Shown here: one piece after another, positions 17,717-26,737 of the stretch
How the letters are laid out: the number at the start of each line of letters is the position of its first letter
How positions within the stretch are numbered: the first letter of the stretch is position 1
Assembly (NCBI GenBank): GCA_002415785.1
Contig: DIAJ01000026.1
Location: 11,333-75,332 of the forward strand
Direction: 5' to 3'
Origin: Flavobacteriales bacterium UBA5081
Lineage (GTDB): Bacteria; Bacteroidota; Bacteroidia; Flavobacteriales_E; Vicingaceae
Length of the DNA: 64,000 bases
Notes under the pieces: model-generated
What the model was told of the DNA's origin: nothing
Database searches by the model: none
The model's input: only the letters and a program-made list of their open reading frames with translations
Translations under genes and position numbers: made by a program

Positions 17717-18298
17717 TCAGTCACTTTTAACTCTCTCCTCCACATAGTGAATTAGCGAATGGATTACTTTAATGTGAATCTCCTGAGCTCTATCTGCATA
17801 ATCAGACTGAGGTGCTCGGATTTCTATATCGCATAATGGTCCAATCGCACCACCATCTTTTCCGGTCAATCCAATTACTTTCATTCCATTTTCTCTAGCT
17901 GCCTCAATTCCTTTCAAAACATTTTTTGAGTTTCCCGAAGTGCTAATTGCCAACAAAACATCTCCTGCATTTCCCAATGCTTGAATGTAGCGAGAAAAGA
18001 CTTCATCGTAGCCGTAATCGTTAGCTACACAACTTAAATGCGATGGATCAGAGATCGAAACTGCCGCCAAGGGCTTTCTGTTTTCTCTAAATCGACCGGT
18101 TAGCTCTTCAGCAAAATGCATGGCATCACACATAGAGCCGCCATTACCACAAGAAATCACTTTACTCCCCTTTTCAAAAGCTTGACAAAGCAAATTACCT
18201 GCTGCTTCAATTTTTTGAATATTTTCATCCTCCGATAAAAAACTCTCCAATACTCTTTTCGCTTCCAAAAAGTTAGCTCTTACGATTGAGTCTGCCAT
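17717..18298 (-). CDS. gmhA: sedoheptulose 7-phosphate isomerase (SIS domain)
   Basis: It makes D-glycero-D-manno-heptose 7-phosphate, the first step of heptose synthesis for LPS core. The whole sequence follows E. coli GmhA: SCGNGGSMCDAMHFAEELTGRFRE, SDPSHLSC, STSGNS and the C-terminal EIHIKVIHSLI. It has the catalytic Glu (in FAEELTG) and His (in EIHIKVIH) equivalent to E. coli Glu65 and His180. The start MADSIVR at 18298 is preferred over an ATG four codons upstream. No other heptose genes are adjacent. Confidence 0.92.
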   Translation of the reverse strand: MADSIVRANFLEAKRVLESFLSEDENIQKIEAAGNLLCQAFEKGSKVISCGNGGSMCDAMHFAEELTGRFRENRKPLAAVSISDPSHLSCVANDYGYDEVFSRYIQALGNAGDVLLAISTSGNSKNVLKGIEAARENGMKVIGLTGKDGGAIGPLCDIEIRAPQSDYADRAQEIHIKVIHSLIHYVEERVKSD

Positions 18299-18387
18299 GA
18301 TATAATTCAATTTTCAACAAAAATAAAATAAGCATTAGAATTAGCCAGCTTCCTAAAGTATATTTATTTTAGCCCTCAAAAAATACG

Positions 18388-18822
18388 ATGAAGAAAATAC
18401 TATTAGGATTTGCACTACTTAGTGCAATATTAAGCGTTAAAGCGCAAAGTGATCAAAACTGCTATCAGAAATATGCTAAAGTTTTTGAAGTTCGTGGCGC
18501 CAATGAAGTAAAAGACGGCACTCATGAGAACATAGTAGTTACCGTTCGCAAAGGGACTTTTGCTGATTGCTTTATTGGAAGAGTAAAAGTAAAAAACGGC
18601 ATTATCGACCCCAACAGCATCGAGCTAACTTTTGTAGACGGTTCTTATGAAAAATTTGACAGAACTTATAAATACGATGATATTCCGACCACAATTTTAA
18701 ATGGCATGTCAAAAACCATGGTAACGCGTGATGATGAACTCATAAACATCCTTTTTGTGGATGCAATTAAACCCAAAAAAAAGGCTTTGAAGCGAGCTCC
18801 TGAACCGGATTTTGATTTGTAA
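18388..18822 (+). CDS. secreted protein of unknown function
   Basis: The 144-residue protein has a signal peptide (1-19, ending VKAQ) and a compact beta-rich body with two cysteines (Cys25 and one near residue 60) that could form a disulfide. The C-terminus is basic then acidic (PKKKALKRAPEPDFDL). No family was recognised. Its terminator follows directly, and the second half of that terminator is duplicated beyond the adjacent TA module. Confidence 0.65.
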   Translation: MKKILLGFALLSAILSVKAQSDQNCYQKYAKVFEVRGANEVKDGTHENIVVTVRKGTFADCFIGRVKVKNGIIDPNSIELTFVDGSYEKFDRTYKYDDIPTTILNGMSKTMVTRDDELINILFVDAIKPKKKALKRAPEPDFDL

Positions 18823-18834
18823 CTGAAACATACT

Positions 18835-18861
18835 AAAAGCCGCCAATTGGTGGCTTTTTTG
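18835..18861 (+). terminator. terminator of the 18388 gene
   Basis: AAAAGCCGCCA and GGTGGCTTTTT pair around a short loop and are followed by T-rich sequence, 13 bp past the stop at 18822. The right half belongs to the 84-bp repeat that recurs at 19616. Confidence 0.75.
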
Positions 18862-18925
18862 TTTTTTCGACAAGAATACTCCTAAGGCAGGCAGGTATAC
18901 TAATTAATTATGCCGGAGTATTGCA
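18842..18925 (+). repeat. 84-bp direct repeat, left copy, flanking TA module 1
   Basis: It matches 19616-19699 with about ten differences. It runs from the second half of a terminator through TCGACAAGAATACTCC to GCCGGAGTATTGCA. Within it, AATACTCC (18875-18882) and GGAGTATT (18915-18922) are perfect inverted repeats. A shorter related piece (GAATCTTCCTAAGGCAGACA) occurs at 33250, beside TA module 3. Confidence 0.85.
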
Positions 18926-19020
18926 ATGCTGCGGCACGAATCAACAAGACCAGAAAGCAAGGTTATAAAAGTTAACTAACTCCAAAGTAAGTCAATAAAT
19001 GTTTTTCGTGGTTTTTTAAT

Positions 19021-19028
19021 TAACTTTG
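19021..19028 (+). promoter_or_regulatory. -7 box of TA module 1
   Basis: TAACTTTG matches TAnnTTTG and lies 59 bp upstream of the antitoxin ATG. Confidence 0.5.
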
Positions 19029-19086
19029 ACTGATATTCCTGAAATAAGGAGTTTTAAGCAAATTCTCAACAAAATAAAAACAAGCG

Positions 19087-19293
19087 ATGAAGGTATTACT
19101 AGATATAAAAGACAACAAAGCACTTCATTTACTTGAAGTATTAAAAAGTTTGCCCTACGTAAAGACAAAGCAACTTACCAATGAAAAAGCTCAACTAATG
19201 AGCGATATACGAGAAGCCGTGGAGGAGATAAAATTAATTCGTCAAGGAAAATTAAAAGGAATTCCTGCAAAAGACTTAATTGATGAGCTATAA
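19087..19293 (+). CDS. antitoxin of a RelE/ParE-type TA pair
   Basis: The 68-residue protein (MKVLLDIKDNKALHLLEVL start) resembles small Bacteroidota antitoxins paired with RelE/ParE toxins. It has an N-terminal beta-helix segment, then a charged helix ending KGIPAKDLIDEL that would wrap the toxin. Its stop overlaps the toxin start by 11 bp, consistent with translational coupling. The module is bracketed by 84-bp direct repeats. Confidence 0.8.
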   Translation: MKVLLDIKDNKALHLLEVLKSLPYVKTKQLTNEKAQLMSDIREAVEEIKLIRQGKLKGIPAKDLIDEL

Positions 19294-19612
19294 TGTTTTT
19301 GTCGTCCCTCAATTCAAAAAAGAATTAAAAAAGCTGGCAAAAAAATACCCTTCTATTAAAGATGATTTTACAGCTTTTATAAAAACCATAGAGCTGAATC
19401 CGAAGCAAGGTATAAGTCTTGGAAATAATTGTTATAAAGTTAGAATAGCAATTCAATCAAAGGGTAAAGGAAAGCGAGGTGGTGCAAGAATTATTACTCA
19501 TTTCCTTGTAGACAAAGCTACTGTTTTCTTGCTTTCCATTTATGATAAGTCAAGTAAAAATAACCTAAGTAAGCAAGAACTTATTGAGTTACTTAAAGAC
19601 ATTCCAGATTAA
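19283..19612 (+). CDS. RelE/ParE-family toxin, intact
   Basis: The 109-residue toxin has an N-terminal PQFKKELKKLAKKYPS helix pair, LGNNCYKVRIAI in the core, and a basic KGKGKRGGARIIT stretch typical of RelE-type mRNA interferases or ParE relatives. The ATG at 19283 is chosen over the in-frame TTG just before it. It overlaps the antitoxin gene. It is the only intact member among the three small RelE/ParE or PemK toxins of this window. Confidence 0.85.
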   Translation: MSYNVFVVPQFKKELKKLAKKYPSIKDDFTAFIKTIELNPKQGISLGNNCYKVRIAIQSKGKGKRGGARIITHFLVDKATVFLLSIYDKSSKNNLSKQELIELLKDIPD

Positions 19613-19615
19613 TGT

Positions 19616-19699
19616 TGCAATTGGTGGCTTTTTTTTATTTTCGACAAGAATCTTCCTAAGACAGAAAGGTATACTAATTAATTATGCCGGAGTATTGCA
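19616..19699 (+). repeat. 84-bp direct repeat, right copy, flanking TA module 1
   Basis: It begins 4 bp after the toxin stop and matches 18842-18925 at an offset of 774 bp. The inverted-repeat arm on its left side has decayed (AATCTTCC instead of AATACTCC). Confidence 0.85.
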
Positions 19700-19740
19700 C
19701 CTGTCCGCCCGGTGGAAATTCTGCGGAACACTTCCTTGCT

Positions 19741-22260
19741 CTACCTCTCTTCATGCGCCTTCAGCCCACAATCCAAAAAGTCGGCATACTCTTTAACGTC
19801 GGGTGTATAACCCACCGGTTTGCCGAGTAATTCTCCTTCGGGGCTTAGCATTACGTAATACGGTTGTGAGTTGTTGTTAAACACCTGCGTTTGAAAAGTC
19901 GCCCATTTATTTCCAATGGTTTTAATCTTTTTCTTTTTGGTTTCACCCCCGGCTTGGTACTCAAAAACACCTTGCTGTTCTTCAGGTAATAAAACTTTAT
20001 CATCCACATAAAGAGAAACCAACACAAAATCTTCTTCTAATCTTTCTTTGATTTCATCTACTGTCCAAACGGACTCTTCCATTTTACGACAATTCACACA
20101 TGCCCAACCGGTAAAATCAATTAAAAGTGGCTTGTCTTGCGCTTTAGCCTCAGCCATTGCAGTTTCAAAATCGGTAAATTCTGCATGAAAGCTTTCCTTC
20201 TCATACCAACTGTAAAAAGTAGGCGGAGGAAAACCGCTCAACAAATTATGATTCCAAGGACTGCTTTTCAATATTCCCGGAGCAATGTAAATGGTAAATG
20301 CTAAAACAAGAGCTGTAAATCCTAGTCTGAATGGAGAAAGTCGCCCAATGGGTGAATCATGAGGGAATTTAATTAAGCCCAGCAAGTAGGCTGTTAAACC
20401 AATTCCGATTACCGTCCAAATGGCGAAGAAGGTTTCTCTTTTCAACAATCCCCACTGCTCTACTAAATCTGCATTGGAAAGGAATTTTACTGCTAAAGCC
20501 AGTTCTATAAAACCCAAAACTACTTTTACGGAGTTTAGCCAACCACCCGACTGTGGCAGTTTGTTTAACATAGAAGGAAAAGTAGCGAAAATGGCAAAAG
20601 GAAGTCCCAAGGCTACACCAAATCCACTCATGGCTGCAGTAATCGGCCATGGTCCGTTTTTCAGGGCGCTCCCTAAAACAGTTCCCAAGATTGGCCCGGT
20701 GCAAGAAAATGACACCAGCGCCAGTGTAAGTGCCATAAAGAAAATGCCCAACACGCCGCCAACTTGTGATGCGGAATCTGCTTTATTAGTTAATGAGCTT
20801 GGTAAGGTAATTTCAAAATAGCCAAAAAAGGAGATAGCAAAAACTACAAAAACTACAAAGAAAATTATGTTGAGCCAAACACTGGTGGCTATTTCATTCA
20901 GCACTTCGGGATCAGTATTAAAGTGAAAAGGAATACTCAAGACGGCATAAATCGCAAAAATGAAAAAGCCATACAATACGGCTTTCCCAACGCCTTTCCC
21001 TTCACCATCTCCTTTGGTAAAAAAGCTTACCGTAAGCGGGATCATTGGAAAAACACAAGGTGTTAGTAAAGCGATTAAACCACCGATGAATCCTAAAAAG
21101 AAGATCGTCATCAATCCACCTTCTTCCGATTCTTGATCTTCGCCACAATCGGAAACCGGATTCTCTAAATCAACTTTCGGTAAGGCAGGAATCACTCCAC
21201 TAACATCTAAGGTAGCTTCTTGATCTGCTTTTTCTAACACATTAATTCCTGTGCCCTCACTTAGGTTAAACTCCACTTCGATTAGTTCAGGTGGCAAGCA
21301 CATTTTTTCATCGCAAATCATGTACTCAAACTCTGCCTGAACTATATTTTCAGTGGTTATTATTTTTTGAACAAAAGTGACTTCATTGGCATAAAAGTTC
21401 AAATCCATTTCAAAGTTCGGGTCAAAATCACTGATTAAGTCTCCTTTTTCTTCTGTTTCACCTTCTAGCTCATATTGCTGATCATCGTAATAAAAAGTGG
21501 TGGCAATTGGTCCTTCATCGCTTGGCAAGTGTTGAGAATACAAATGCCATCCATCACCTAAAATAGCTTTAAATTTTACTTCATAAATACCTTCACTTAA
21601 CTTTTCAGCCGCATAAGTCCATCGAATTGCGTTAGCCGTTGGATCTTCATTAGCTGTTGTTTCTTGAGTTCCTTGGTTCAAAGAAAGCTTAGATTCCGCC
21701 AACTTCACATCTTTTTGTTCTGCTTCATTCAGTTTATCTTTTTCAGTGGTTGTTTTCGGCTCTGCACTTTCAATTTTATCAGGCATCTCTTCTACCACAG
21801 TACCGGAAGCAGGAATGGAAAAGTTTAAGTCTACAAATTCAGGTGGTAAACACTTTTCTTCATCGCAAACCATAAAATACACCTCAGCGGTTAAATCAAA
21901 TGATTTAGGTGTTCGACTTTTAATTTTTTGTGTAAAAGTGACTGATTTTTTAAAAAAATTCAGATCCATATCGAAATTAGGATCGTATTCTGTAACCGGC
22001 TTAGGCTCTTTTACATTTCCAATTAACTGATAGCTTTCTCCTTCCGGAAAAGTAAACTCAGTGGCAATAGGCCCGTCGTCGCTAGGTAATTCTTGAGAAT
22101 ACAAATGCCAACCTTTATCGATTGTTGCCATCATTTGCAAATCATAGGTACCATCTTCATTATCGACTACCTTAGTTTGCCAACTTACGGGATTATATAT
22201 TTGGGCATTGAGAAATTGATTGCTAAAGAGCAGAATTAATCCTAATACAAATGCTCGCAT
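19741..22260 (-). CDS. dsbD: DsbD-family thiol:disulfide interchange protein with duplicated N-terminal domain
   Basis: It carries reducing power from cytoplasmic thioredoxin across the inner membrane to periplasmic thiols. A signal peptide (1-20) precedes two tandem copies of the DsbD N-terminal (alpha) domain at ~21-150 and ~208-335. Both contain a GWHLYSQ motif and a Cys pair in CDEEKCLPPE or CDEKMCLPPE. The CcdA-like membrane domain (~385-665, LTPCVFPMIPLT and the SFSCTGPILG counterpart) and a C-terminal thioredoxin fold with WACVNC (~720) follow. Usual DsbD has one alpha domain, so the protein (839 aa) is long. Its 3' end lies next to the right TA repeat. Confidence 0.9.
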   Translation of the reverse strand: MRAFVLGLILLFSNQFLNAQIYNPVSWQTKVVDNEDGTYDLQMMATIDKGWHLYSQELPSDDGPIATEFTFPEGESYQLIGNVKEPKPVTEYDPNFDMDLNFFKKSVTFTQKIKSRTPKSFDLTAEVYFMVCDEEKCLPPEFVDLNFSIPASGTVVEEMPDKIESAEPKTTTEKDKLNEAEQKDVKLAESKLSLNQGTQETTANEDPTANAIRWTYAAEKLSEGIYEVKFKAILGDGWHLYSQHLPSDEGPIATTFYYDDQQYELEGETEEKGDLISDFDPNFEMDLNFYANEVTFVQKIITTENIVQAEFEYMICDEKMCLPPELIEVEFNLSEGTGINVLEKADQEATLDVSGVIPALPKVDLENPVSDCGEDQESEEGGLMTIFFLGFIGGLIALLTPCVFPMIPLTVSFFTKGDGEGKGVGKAVLYGFFIFAIYAVLSIPFHFNTDPEVLNEIATSVWLNIIFFVVFVVFAISFFGYFEITLPSSLTNKADSASQVGGVLGIFFMALTLALVSFSCTGPILGTVLGSALKNGPWPITAAMSGFGVALGLPFAIFATFPSMLNKLPQSGGWLNSVKVVLGFIELALAVKFLSNADLVEQWGLLKRETFFAIWTVIGIGLTAYLLGLIKFPHDSPIGRLSPFRLGFTALVLAFTIYIAPGILKSSPWNHNLLSGFPPPTFYSWYEKESFHAEFTDFETAMAEAKAQDKPLLIDFTGWACVNCRKMEESVWTVDEIKERLEEDFVLVSLYVDDKVLLPEEQQGVFEYQAGGETKKKKIKTIGNKWATFQTQVFNNNSQPYYVMLSPEGELLGKPVGYTPDVKEYADFLDCGLKAHEER

Positions 22261-22335
22261 GAAAATATTTTTAAAAAAGTTCTCCCAAAATTAAGATTAA
22301 TACTAAACTACCACCAACATAATTCTTATTAAAGA

Positions 22336-22366
22336 TTTGAAAGTTGTAGCAAAGATGTTATCTTTA
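22336..22366 (+). promoter_or_regulatory. Bacteroidota promoter of the double OmpA gene
   Basis: TTTG (22336-22339) and TATCTTTA (22359-22366) are spaced by 19 bp, close to the TTTG-N19-TAnnTTTG consensus. They lie 46 bp upstream of the ATG. Confidence 0.55.
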
Positions 22367-22411
22367 AAATTTAGATATTTAAACCCTAATCAAGAGACCA
22401 ATTCCTAATCA

Positions 22412-23200
22412 ATGATTATGAAACTACTAGCAAGTCTATCAATTCTATTACTTACTTTTAACTCATTTATCGTACAAGCTCAAAATGAACTTACAATTTA
22501 CTTCGAAACTGATGTTTATGAACTCAATAAAGCTCAAAAAAAAGAAATAGACAATTGGGCTAATCAAAATAAGCTAAGCGAAAACATAAGTGTACGTGGA
22601 TTTGCAGATCATACAGGCAGTGACCATTACAACCAACTTTTAGCGAAAAAAAGAGCAGAAGCTGTTGCACAATATCTACAACAAGCATTTAAGATCAAAA
22701 TTTCAGCTGATTCTATTATAGGTGAAGGAGAAATTCTTAAAGGCGCCTTAGCCGAAAACAGAAAAGTAATCATTAGCAATATTAAAGCTCAACAAAAGCA
22801 AGCTCAAAACATCAAAAAAGTAGACTTTACAAAAATAAAGGTAGGAGACAAGCTGCAACTCTCTGAGCTCATTTTTGAAGGTGGAAGACGCTATCTTTTA
22901 CCAAAATCCAAACCAGCTTTAGATAGCATTACTAAAATACTATTAAAACATAAAAACTATCATTTTGAAATACAAGGACATGTTTGCTGCACAAAGCCCA
23001 CAGAAAAGGACGGCGTAGACCATGACACCGGAATAAGAAACTTATCGGTAATGCGTGCTTTGCAAATCTATAAATACTTTATTGAAAAAGGCATCGACAA
23101 AAACCGAATGACTTACAAGGGAATGGGTGGAAGCTTTCCACTTGGAGGTTCATTTGAAAAAAATCGTAGAGTGGAAATTGAGATTACCAAGATTGATTAA
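22412..23200 (+). CDS. periplasmic protein with two OmpA-like domains
   Basis: A signal peptide (~1-24, ending VQAQ) is followed by two OmpA-like peptidoglycan-binding domains. The first (~27-125) has IYFETDVYELN, VRGFADHTGS and NRKVIIS. The second (~145-262) has RYLLPKSKPALDSI, IQGHVCCT and a terminal NRRVEIEI. OmpA domains bind the diaminopimelate of peptidoglycan. The protein has no barrel or lipobox, so it is soluble, and the tandem pair is unusual. An in-frame ATG two codons downstream (MKLLASL) is an equally good start. Confidence 0.8.
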   Translation: MIMKLLASLSILLLTFNSFIVQAQNELTIYFETDVYELNKAQKKEIDNWANQNKLSENISVRGFADHTGSDHYNQLLAKKRAEAVAQYLQQAFKIKISADSIIGEGEILKGALAENRKVIISNIKAQQKQAQNIKKVDFTKIKVGDKLQLSELIFEGGRRYLLPKSKPALDSITKILLKHKNYHFEIQGHVCCTKPTEKDGVDHDTGIRNLSVMRALQIYKYFIEKGIDKNRMTYKGMGGSFPLGGSFEKNRRVEIEITKID

Positions 23201-23202
23201 TT

Positions 23203-23940
23203 TCAAGCAGTTTTATCGATCGAACTGTTAACAAAGGCAAAGCTGATTTCCTCATTTTCTTTTAAGCCGAAGTACTTCTTAATCATTCCTACAAAAAGAT
23301 ACATAAAGGGCGTATCTAGTGCAGCGACTAAAACTTTAAACAGAAATCCGTTGGCTAATAGTGGCCAAAACTTCTCCCATTCAATCGCACCAAAGGAACA
23401 GAGTAAAATTAGCACTGTAAAAGTATCTACAAACTGCGATGTCATAGTGGAAGCATTGTTTCTCAACCACAAGTGTCTTCCTTGAGTTAAATTTTTCCAG
23501 AAATGGTAAATGCGAATATCGATGAGTTGTGCCAACAAGTAAGCAATCATAGAAGCACTGACAGCTACACCTGTTAAGCCAAATACTTTTGTGAAGGTTT
23601 CATCTTGAATGGGCGACCATGTAGTAGCCGGCACAACATTAGCCGAATAAACAATCAACAAAACAAAAACGGTGGCAAATAGTCCTGAAACAACCACTTG
23701 ATTGGCTCTTTTTCTGCCATAAATTTCAGAAATGATGTCGGTAATTAAAAAAGTAATGGGATAAGGTAAAATTCCCACCGAAATCTCAAAGGTATAAAAT
23801 CCAAAAAGCGACCAATGAAAAAACTTCTGAAAAATAAGATTTCCCGCAACTAAAGAAGCAATAAAAAGCGCTGCCAGTACTAAATACAAACGCTCGGCAT
23901 TTTTTGCTTTTTCTTTCAATCTTCCCACTGAATTTGCCAT
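23203..23940 (-). CDS. queuosine precursor transporter (YhhQ/VUT family)
   Basis: An integral membrane protein of about six segments, predicted to import preQ0/preQ1 for tRNA queuosine modification. It has the family features FEISVGILPYPITFLITDIISEIYGRKRA and an R-N-N-A-S-T-M-TSQ segment in the later half. The gene overlaps the end of tilS by 25 bp, so the two are probably co-transcribed; both serve tRNA anticodon-loop modification. Confidence 0.88.
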   Translation of the reverse strand: MANSVGRLKEKAKNAERLYLVLAALFIASLVAGNLIFQKFFHWSLFGFYTFEISVGILPYPITFLITDIISEIYGRKRANQVVVSGLFATVFVLLIVYSANVVPATTWSPIQDETFTKVFGLTGVAVSASMIAYLLAQLIDIRIYHFWKNLTQGRHLWLRNNASTMTSQFVDTFTVLILLCSFGAIEWEKFWPLLANGFLFKVLVAALDTPFMYLFVGMIKKYFGLKENEEISFAFVNSSIDKTA

Positions 23941-25223
23941 ACACTTTTCGTTTGATCAGTCACTTTTGCATTCTCACTTATTCGTAAACCCAAAACGGCA
24001 ATCAGTTGTTCGCCGGAAAGCAAAACATACGTTTGACTTTTTTGTGGAAGTGGAACTTTTTCATCAATCAATAGGTCGCTTACCAACTTACTTCCCTGCA
24101 TCCCCAAAGGCTTTATTCGGTCTCCATTTTGCCATTTTCTAAGCTTTAATGGAAACTGCAATTTTTCTGCATCAAAATACTCTACCCCTTTCTGATTCCA
24201 ATTAATTTGAGATTTATTTATAAATGAAAACTGCATTTTAAATGGTAATGTAAGTTGAGTTTCACTACGATCAATTAACAGTTCATCCGCATTATCTTTT
24301 TGAACTTCAGTAATGAGAATTTGCTCCCGATCAACAGTTATTTGATAACTTTCACTGAAAAACACTTTCCCTGATTCTGCTTTCTCAACTGCATCTAATA
24401 ATTGCTCTACTTTCGTAAAATTAAACCCTAAGGGCTCAAAAATCTGCATTAAACTCTGCTTGGGCAGTTTCATTTTACGAATTTGTTCAAATGAAATACA
24501 ACTTACTTCTGAAGGAATTTCTCTTAAATCAGCAATAACCATTTCGTCAATTACTTTTTGAGTTTCTTTCAAGCGCTGTATATTGGTTTTCATTGTTTGC
24601 TCAAAAGCGGGATTTTTTTCTTTCCAAAGTGGCAATAATTCATTGCGAAACCAGTTGCGCAAATAATTGGAATCCGCATTGGAAGCATCTTCTCGAAAAG
24701 GAATGTTTTGCACTTCAGCAAAGGATATAATTTCATTTTTTGTAAACTCTAAAAGCGGACGAAGTACTTTCTCTTTTGACTGAATTCCACTTAAGCCTTT
24801 TAAACCTGTACCTCGATCTAAGTTGATGAAAAAGGTTTCAATGCTATCATCGAGGTGATGTGCGGTGAGTAAATAGTCGTAGCTATGTACTTGCATCAAC
24901 TCCTCAAACCAATTGTAGCGAATTTGGCGAGCGGCAATTTGGGTAGACAGCTTTTTAGTTGCTGCATAATTCTTTGTATCAGCTCGAAGCAAATGCAGTT
25001 TAGTTTTTCGTTTTTTAGCTTCTTTTTCTAAAAAAGCTTGATCTTTTTCGCTCTCTTCTCCACGTAATTGAAAGTTCACATGGGCTAAATCTACATTTAG
25101 AGAGTGACCTACCAACAACTCCCAAAGCACCATAGAATCAACTCCTCCGCTAATCGCCAACAAGAGTTTGGCCTCTTTAAGCTGAGGGTGTTTTTTAAAA
25201 AAAGTTTCAAACTTTTGGCGCAT
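23916..25223 (-). CDS. tilS: tRNA(Ile)-lysidine synthase
   Basis: It ligates lysine to C34 of tRNA-Ile(CAU) using ATP, which changes its codon reading from AUG to AUA. The PP-loop SGGVDS at residues 25-30 binds ATP. LTAHHLDDSIETF and the later YLRNWFRNELLP are typical. The C-terminal TilS domain (~350-430) ends in GDRIKPLGMQGSKLVSDLLIDEKVP. Its start lies 7 bp from the pabB stop, forming a pabB-tilS-transporter operon. Confidence 0.93.
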   Translation of the reverse strand: MRQKFETFFKKHPQLKEAKLLLAISGGVDSMVLWELLVGHSLNVDLAHVNFQLRGEESEKDQAFLEKEAKKRKTKLHLLRADTKNYAATKKLSTQIAARQIRYNWFEELMQVHSYDYLLTAHHLDDSIETFFINLDRGTGLKGLSGIQSKEKVLRPLLEFTKNEIISFAEVQNIPFREDASNADSNYLRNWFRNELLPLWKEKNPAFEQTMKTNIQRLKETQKVIDEMVIADLREIPSEVSCISFEQIRKMKLPKQSLMQIFEPLGFNFTKVEQLLDAVEKAESGKVFFSESYQITVDREQILITEVQKDNADELLIDRSETQLTLPFKMQFSFINKSQINWNQKGVEYFDAEKLQFPLKLRKWQNGDRIKPLGMQGSKLVSDLLIDEKVPLPQKSQTYVLLSGEQLIAVLGLRISENAKVTDQTKSVWQIQWED

Positions 25224-25230
25224 CTAGACT

Positions 25231-26523
25231 TCAATTTTGTTGGTCAAAGATAGCTTTTGCTTTTAATAAACACTCTTCGTATTCACTTTCTCCCTCTGCG
25301 GCAGCAGTAATCGCCCCACCAACGGTAAGCGACAAAAAGTTAGATTTTGCATTGTAAAGCAAAGTGCGAATTACCACATTAAAGTCAAACTCTCCATTTG
25401 GACTGATATAGCCAATAGACCCTGAATATAGCTCCCTTCTACTCTTTTCATCACGATCAATGATTTTCATAGCTGAAATTTTTGGTGCACCTGTCATTGA
25501 CCCCATGGGAAATGAATTTTTAATGGCATCAACAAAGTGAAAATTCGGAGAAAGCTCACTACTAATGGTTGAAATCAACTGATGTACTTGTGGAAATGTA
25601 TAAACTCCAAACAATTCTTCCACTTTTACTGAAGCCTTTGCTGCCGTTCTGGACAAGTCGTTTCGAACAAGGTCAACAATCATTACATTTTCAGTTTGCT
25701 CTTTCAAGTCATTGCGAAGGTTCAACTTAATTCTTTCATCATCTAATTCACTCGCACCTCTTTTTGCCGTTCCTTTAATGGGTTGAGAATATAATTTATT
25801 CCCTTTCCTACACAAAAAACGCTCTGGAGAAGCTGATACGGCATAAGCCGATTCATTTTTATAAAAAGCGGAAAATGGCATTGGCGAACGTTCGTTCAAC
25901 TTAAGAAAAGCTCGGTATGGATCAAAGTCATTCAACTTAGCTATAAACTGCTGACAGTAATTCACTTCGTAAATATTCCCGAACTGTATTTCTTCTTTCA
26001 ACTTATCAAAAGCTTTCAAGTACTCAGCTTTCGACATTATGGGCTGCATTTTAGGGAAGTGAAAGTCAACTTTTTCCTCTTCAATTGGCGAATCTAAGGA
26101 TTGAACAAAGTCAACAAAAGGCCTTGGATCAACTTCCTCGTTTACAAAAGCTTTTACCACATTCATCCCCCGCTCTTGCAATAATAAATAGGCCGGCTCA
26201 AAAAAGCATAGTCCATTAAAGGCATGTTTTTTATCATGTTGAGAATTTAACTGCTCAAGGTCATTCTTTAAATCATAGGCAAAGTGTCCAAACAACCAGG
26301 ATTTTCTTTGTTCATAGAAAGATTTCAACTGTGCAAAACAGCTTTCTTCGGCACTTAAAATCCGGTAAGCTCCAAAAGCCGCCAAGCATTCATACTTACC
26401 ATAAGCATCAGTATAGTTATTGGATAACAATATACTTGCATAAGTAAAGTCCTTTGAAAAATCCGTTAATCTCTTTAGATTGATTTTAGCTGTCGGCAAT
26501 TGAAACTCCAAAATCTTCTCCAT
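25231..26523 (-). CDS. pabB: aminodeoxychorismate synthase component I
   Basis: It converts chorismate with ammonia to 4-amino-4-deoxychorismate in folate synthesis. The chorismate-binding domain shows the PIKGT motif (~residue 250) whose Lys is typical of PabB rather than TrpE, then MIVDLVRNDL, GSMTGAPK and YSGSIGY. At 430 residues it is the normal size. A TrpE role is less likely given PIKGT and the absence of other trp genes here. Confidence 0.88.
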   Translation of the reverse strand: MEKILEFQLPTAKINLKRLTDFSKDFTYASILLSNNYTDAYGKYECLAAFGAYRILSAEESCFAQLKSFYEQRKSWLFGHFAYDLKNDLEQLNSQHDKKHAFNGLCFFEPAYLLLQERGMNVVKAFVNEEVDPRPFVDFVQSLDSPIEEEKVDFHFPKMQPIMSKAEYLKAFDKLKEEIQFGNIYEVNYCQQFIAKLNDFDPYRAFLKLNERSPMPFSAFYKNESAYAVSASPERFLCRKGNKLYSQPIKGTAKRGASELDDERIKLNLRNDLKEQTENVMIVDLVRNDLSRTAAKASVKVEELFGVYTFPQVHQLISTISSELSPNFHFVDAIKNSFPMGSMTGAPKISAMKIIDRDEKSRRELYSGSIGYISPNGEFDFNVVIRTLLYNAKSNFLSLTVGGAITAAAEGESEYEECLLKAKAIFDQQN

Positions 26524-26619
26524 GCAGCAAAGGTATTCAAAAGAGAAATGTGAGAATGAAAATTACGGCTAAATGGTTGAAACCATTTTTATCTTTGTTG
26601 CACTCATTCACAAAAGTTT

Positions 26620-26714
26620 TAAACCGTGGGTTAATAAGTTCAGGAATAAGCAAATCCACGACTTCAGTCTTGGGCGAGGAAAGGACACATGTAAATTAAC
26701 CGTTTTAACGGTTA
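26620..26714 (+). repeat. MITE-like element, copy A, beside TA module 2
   Basis: About 95 bp starting with AAACCGTGGGTTAAT and ending with TTAACCGTTTTAACGGTT. It shares order and motifs with 27381-27477. The ends form inverted repeats (AACCGT / ACGGTT), and an inner GTGGGTT / AATCCAC pairs loosely. Copies A and B bracket the TA pair 26738-27268. Confidence 0.7.
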
Positions 26715-26737
26715 AAAAAACAGGCATAAACTCCTTA

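Noticed and set aside
20420..20821. 133-codon plus-strand frame
   Set aside because: Shadow of the dsbD membrane domain on the opposite strand.
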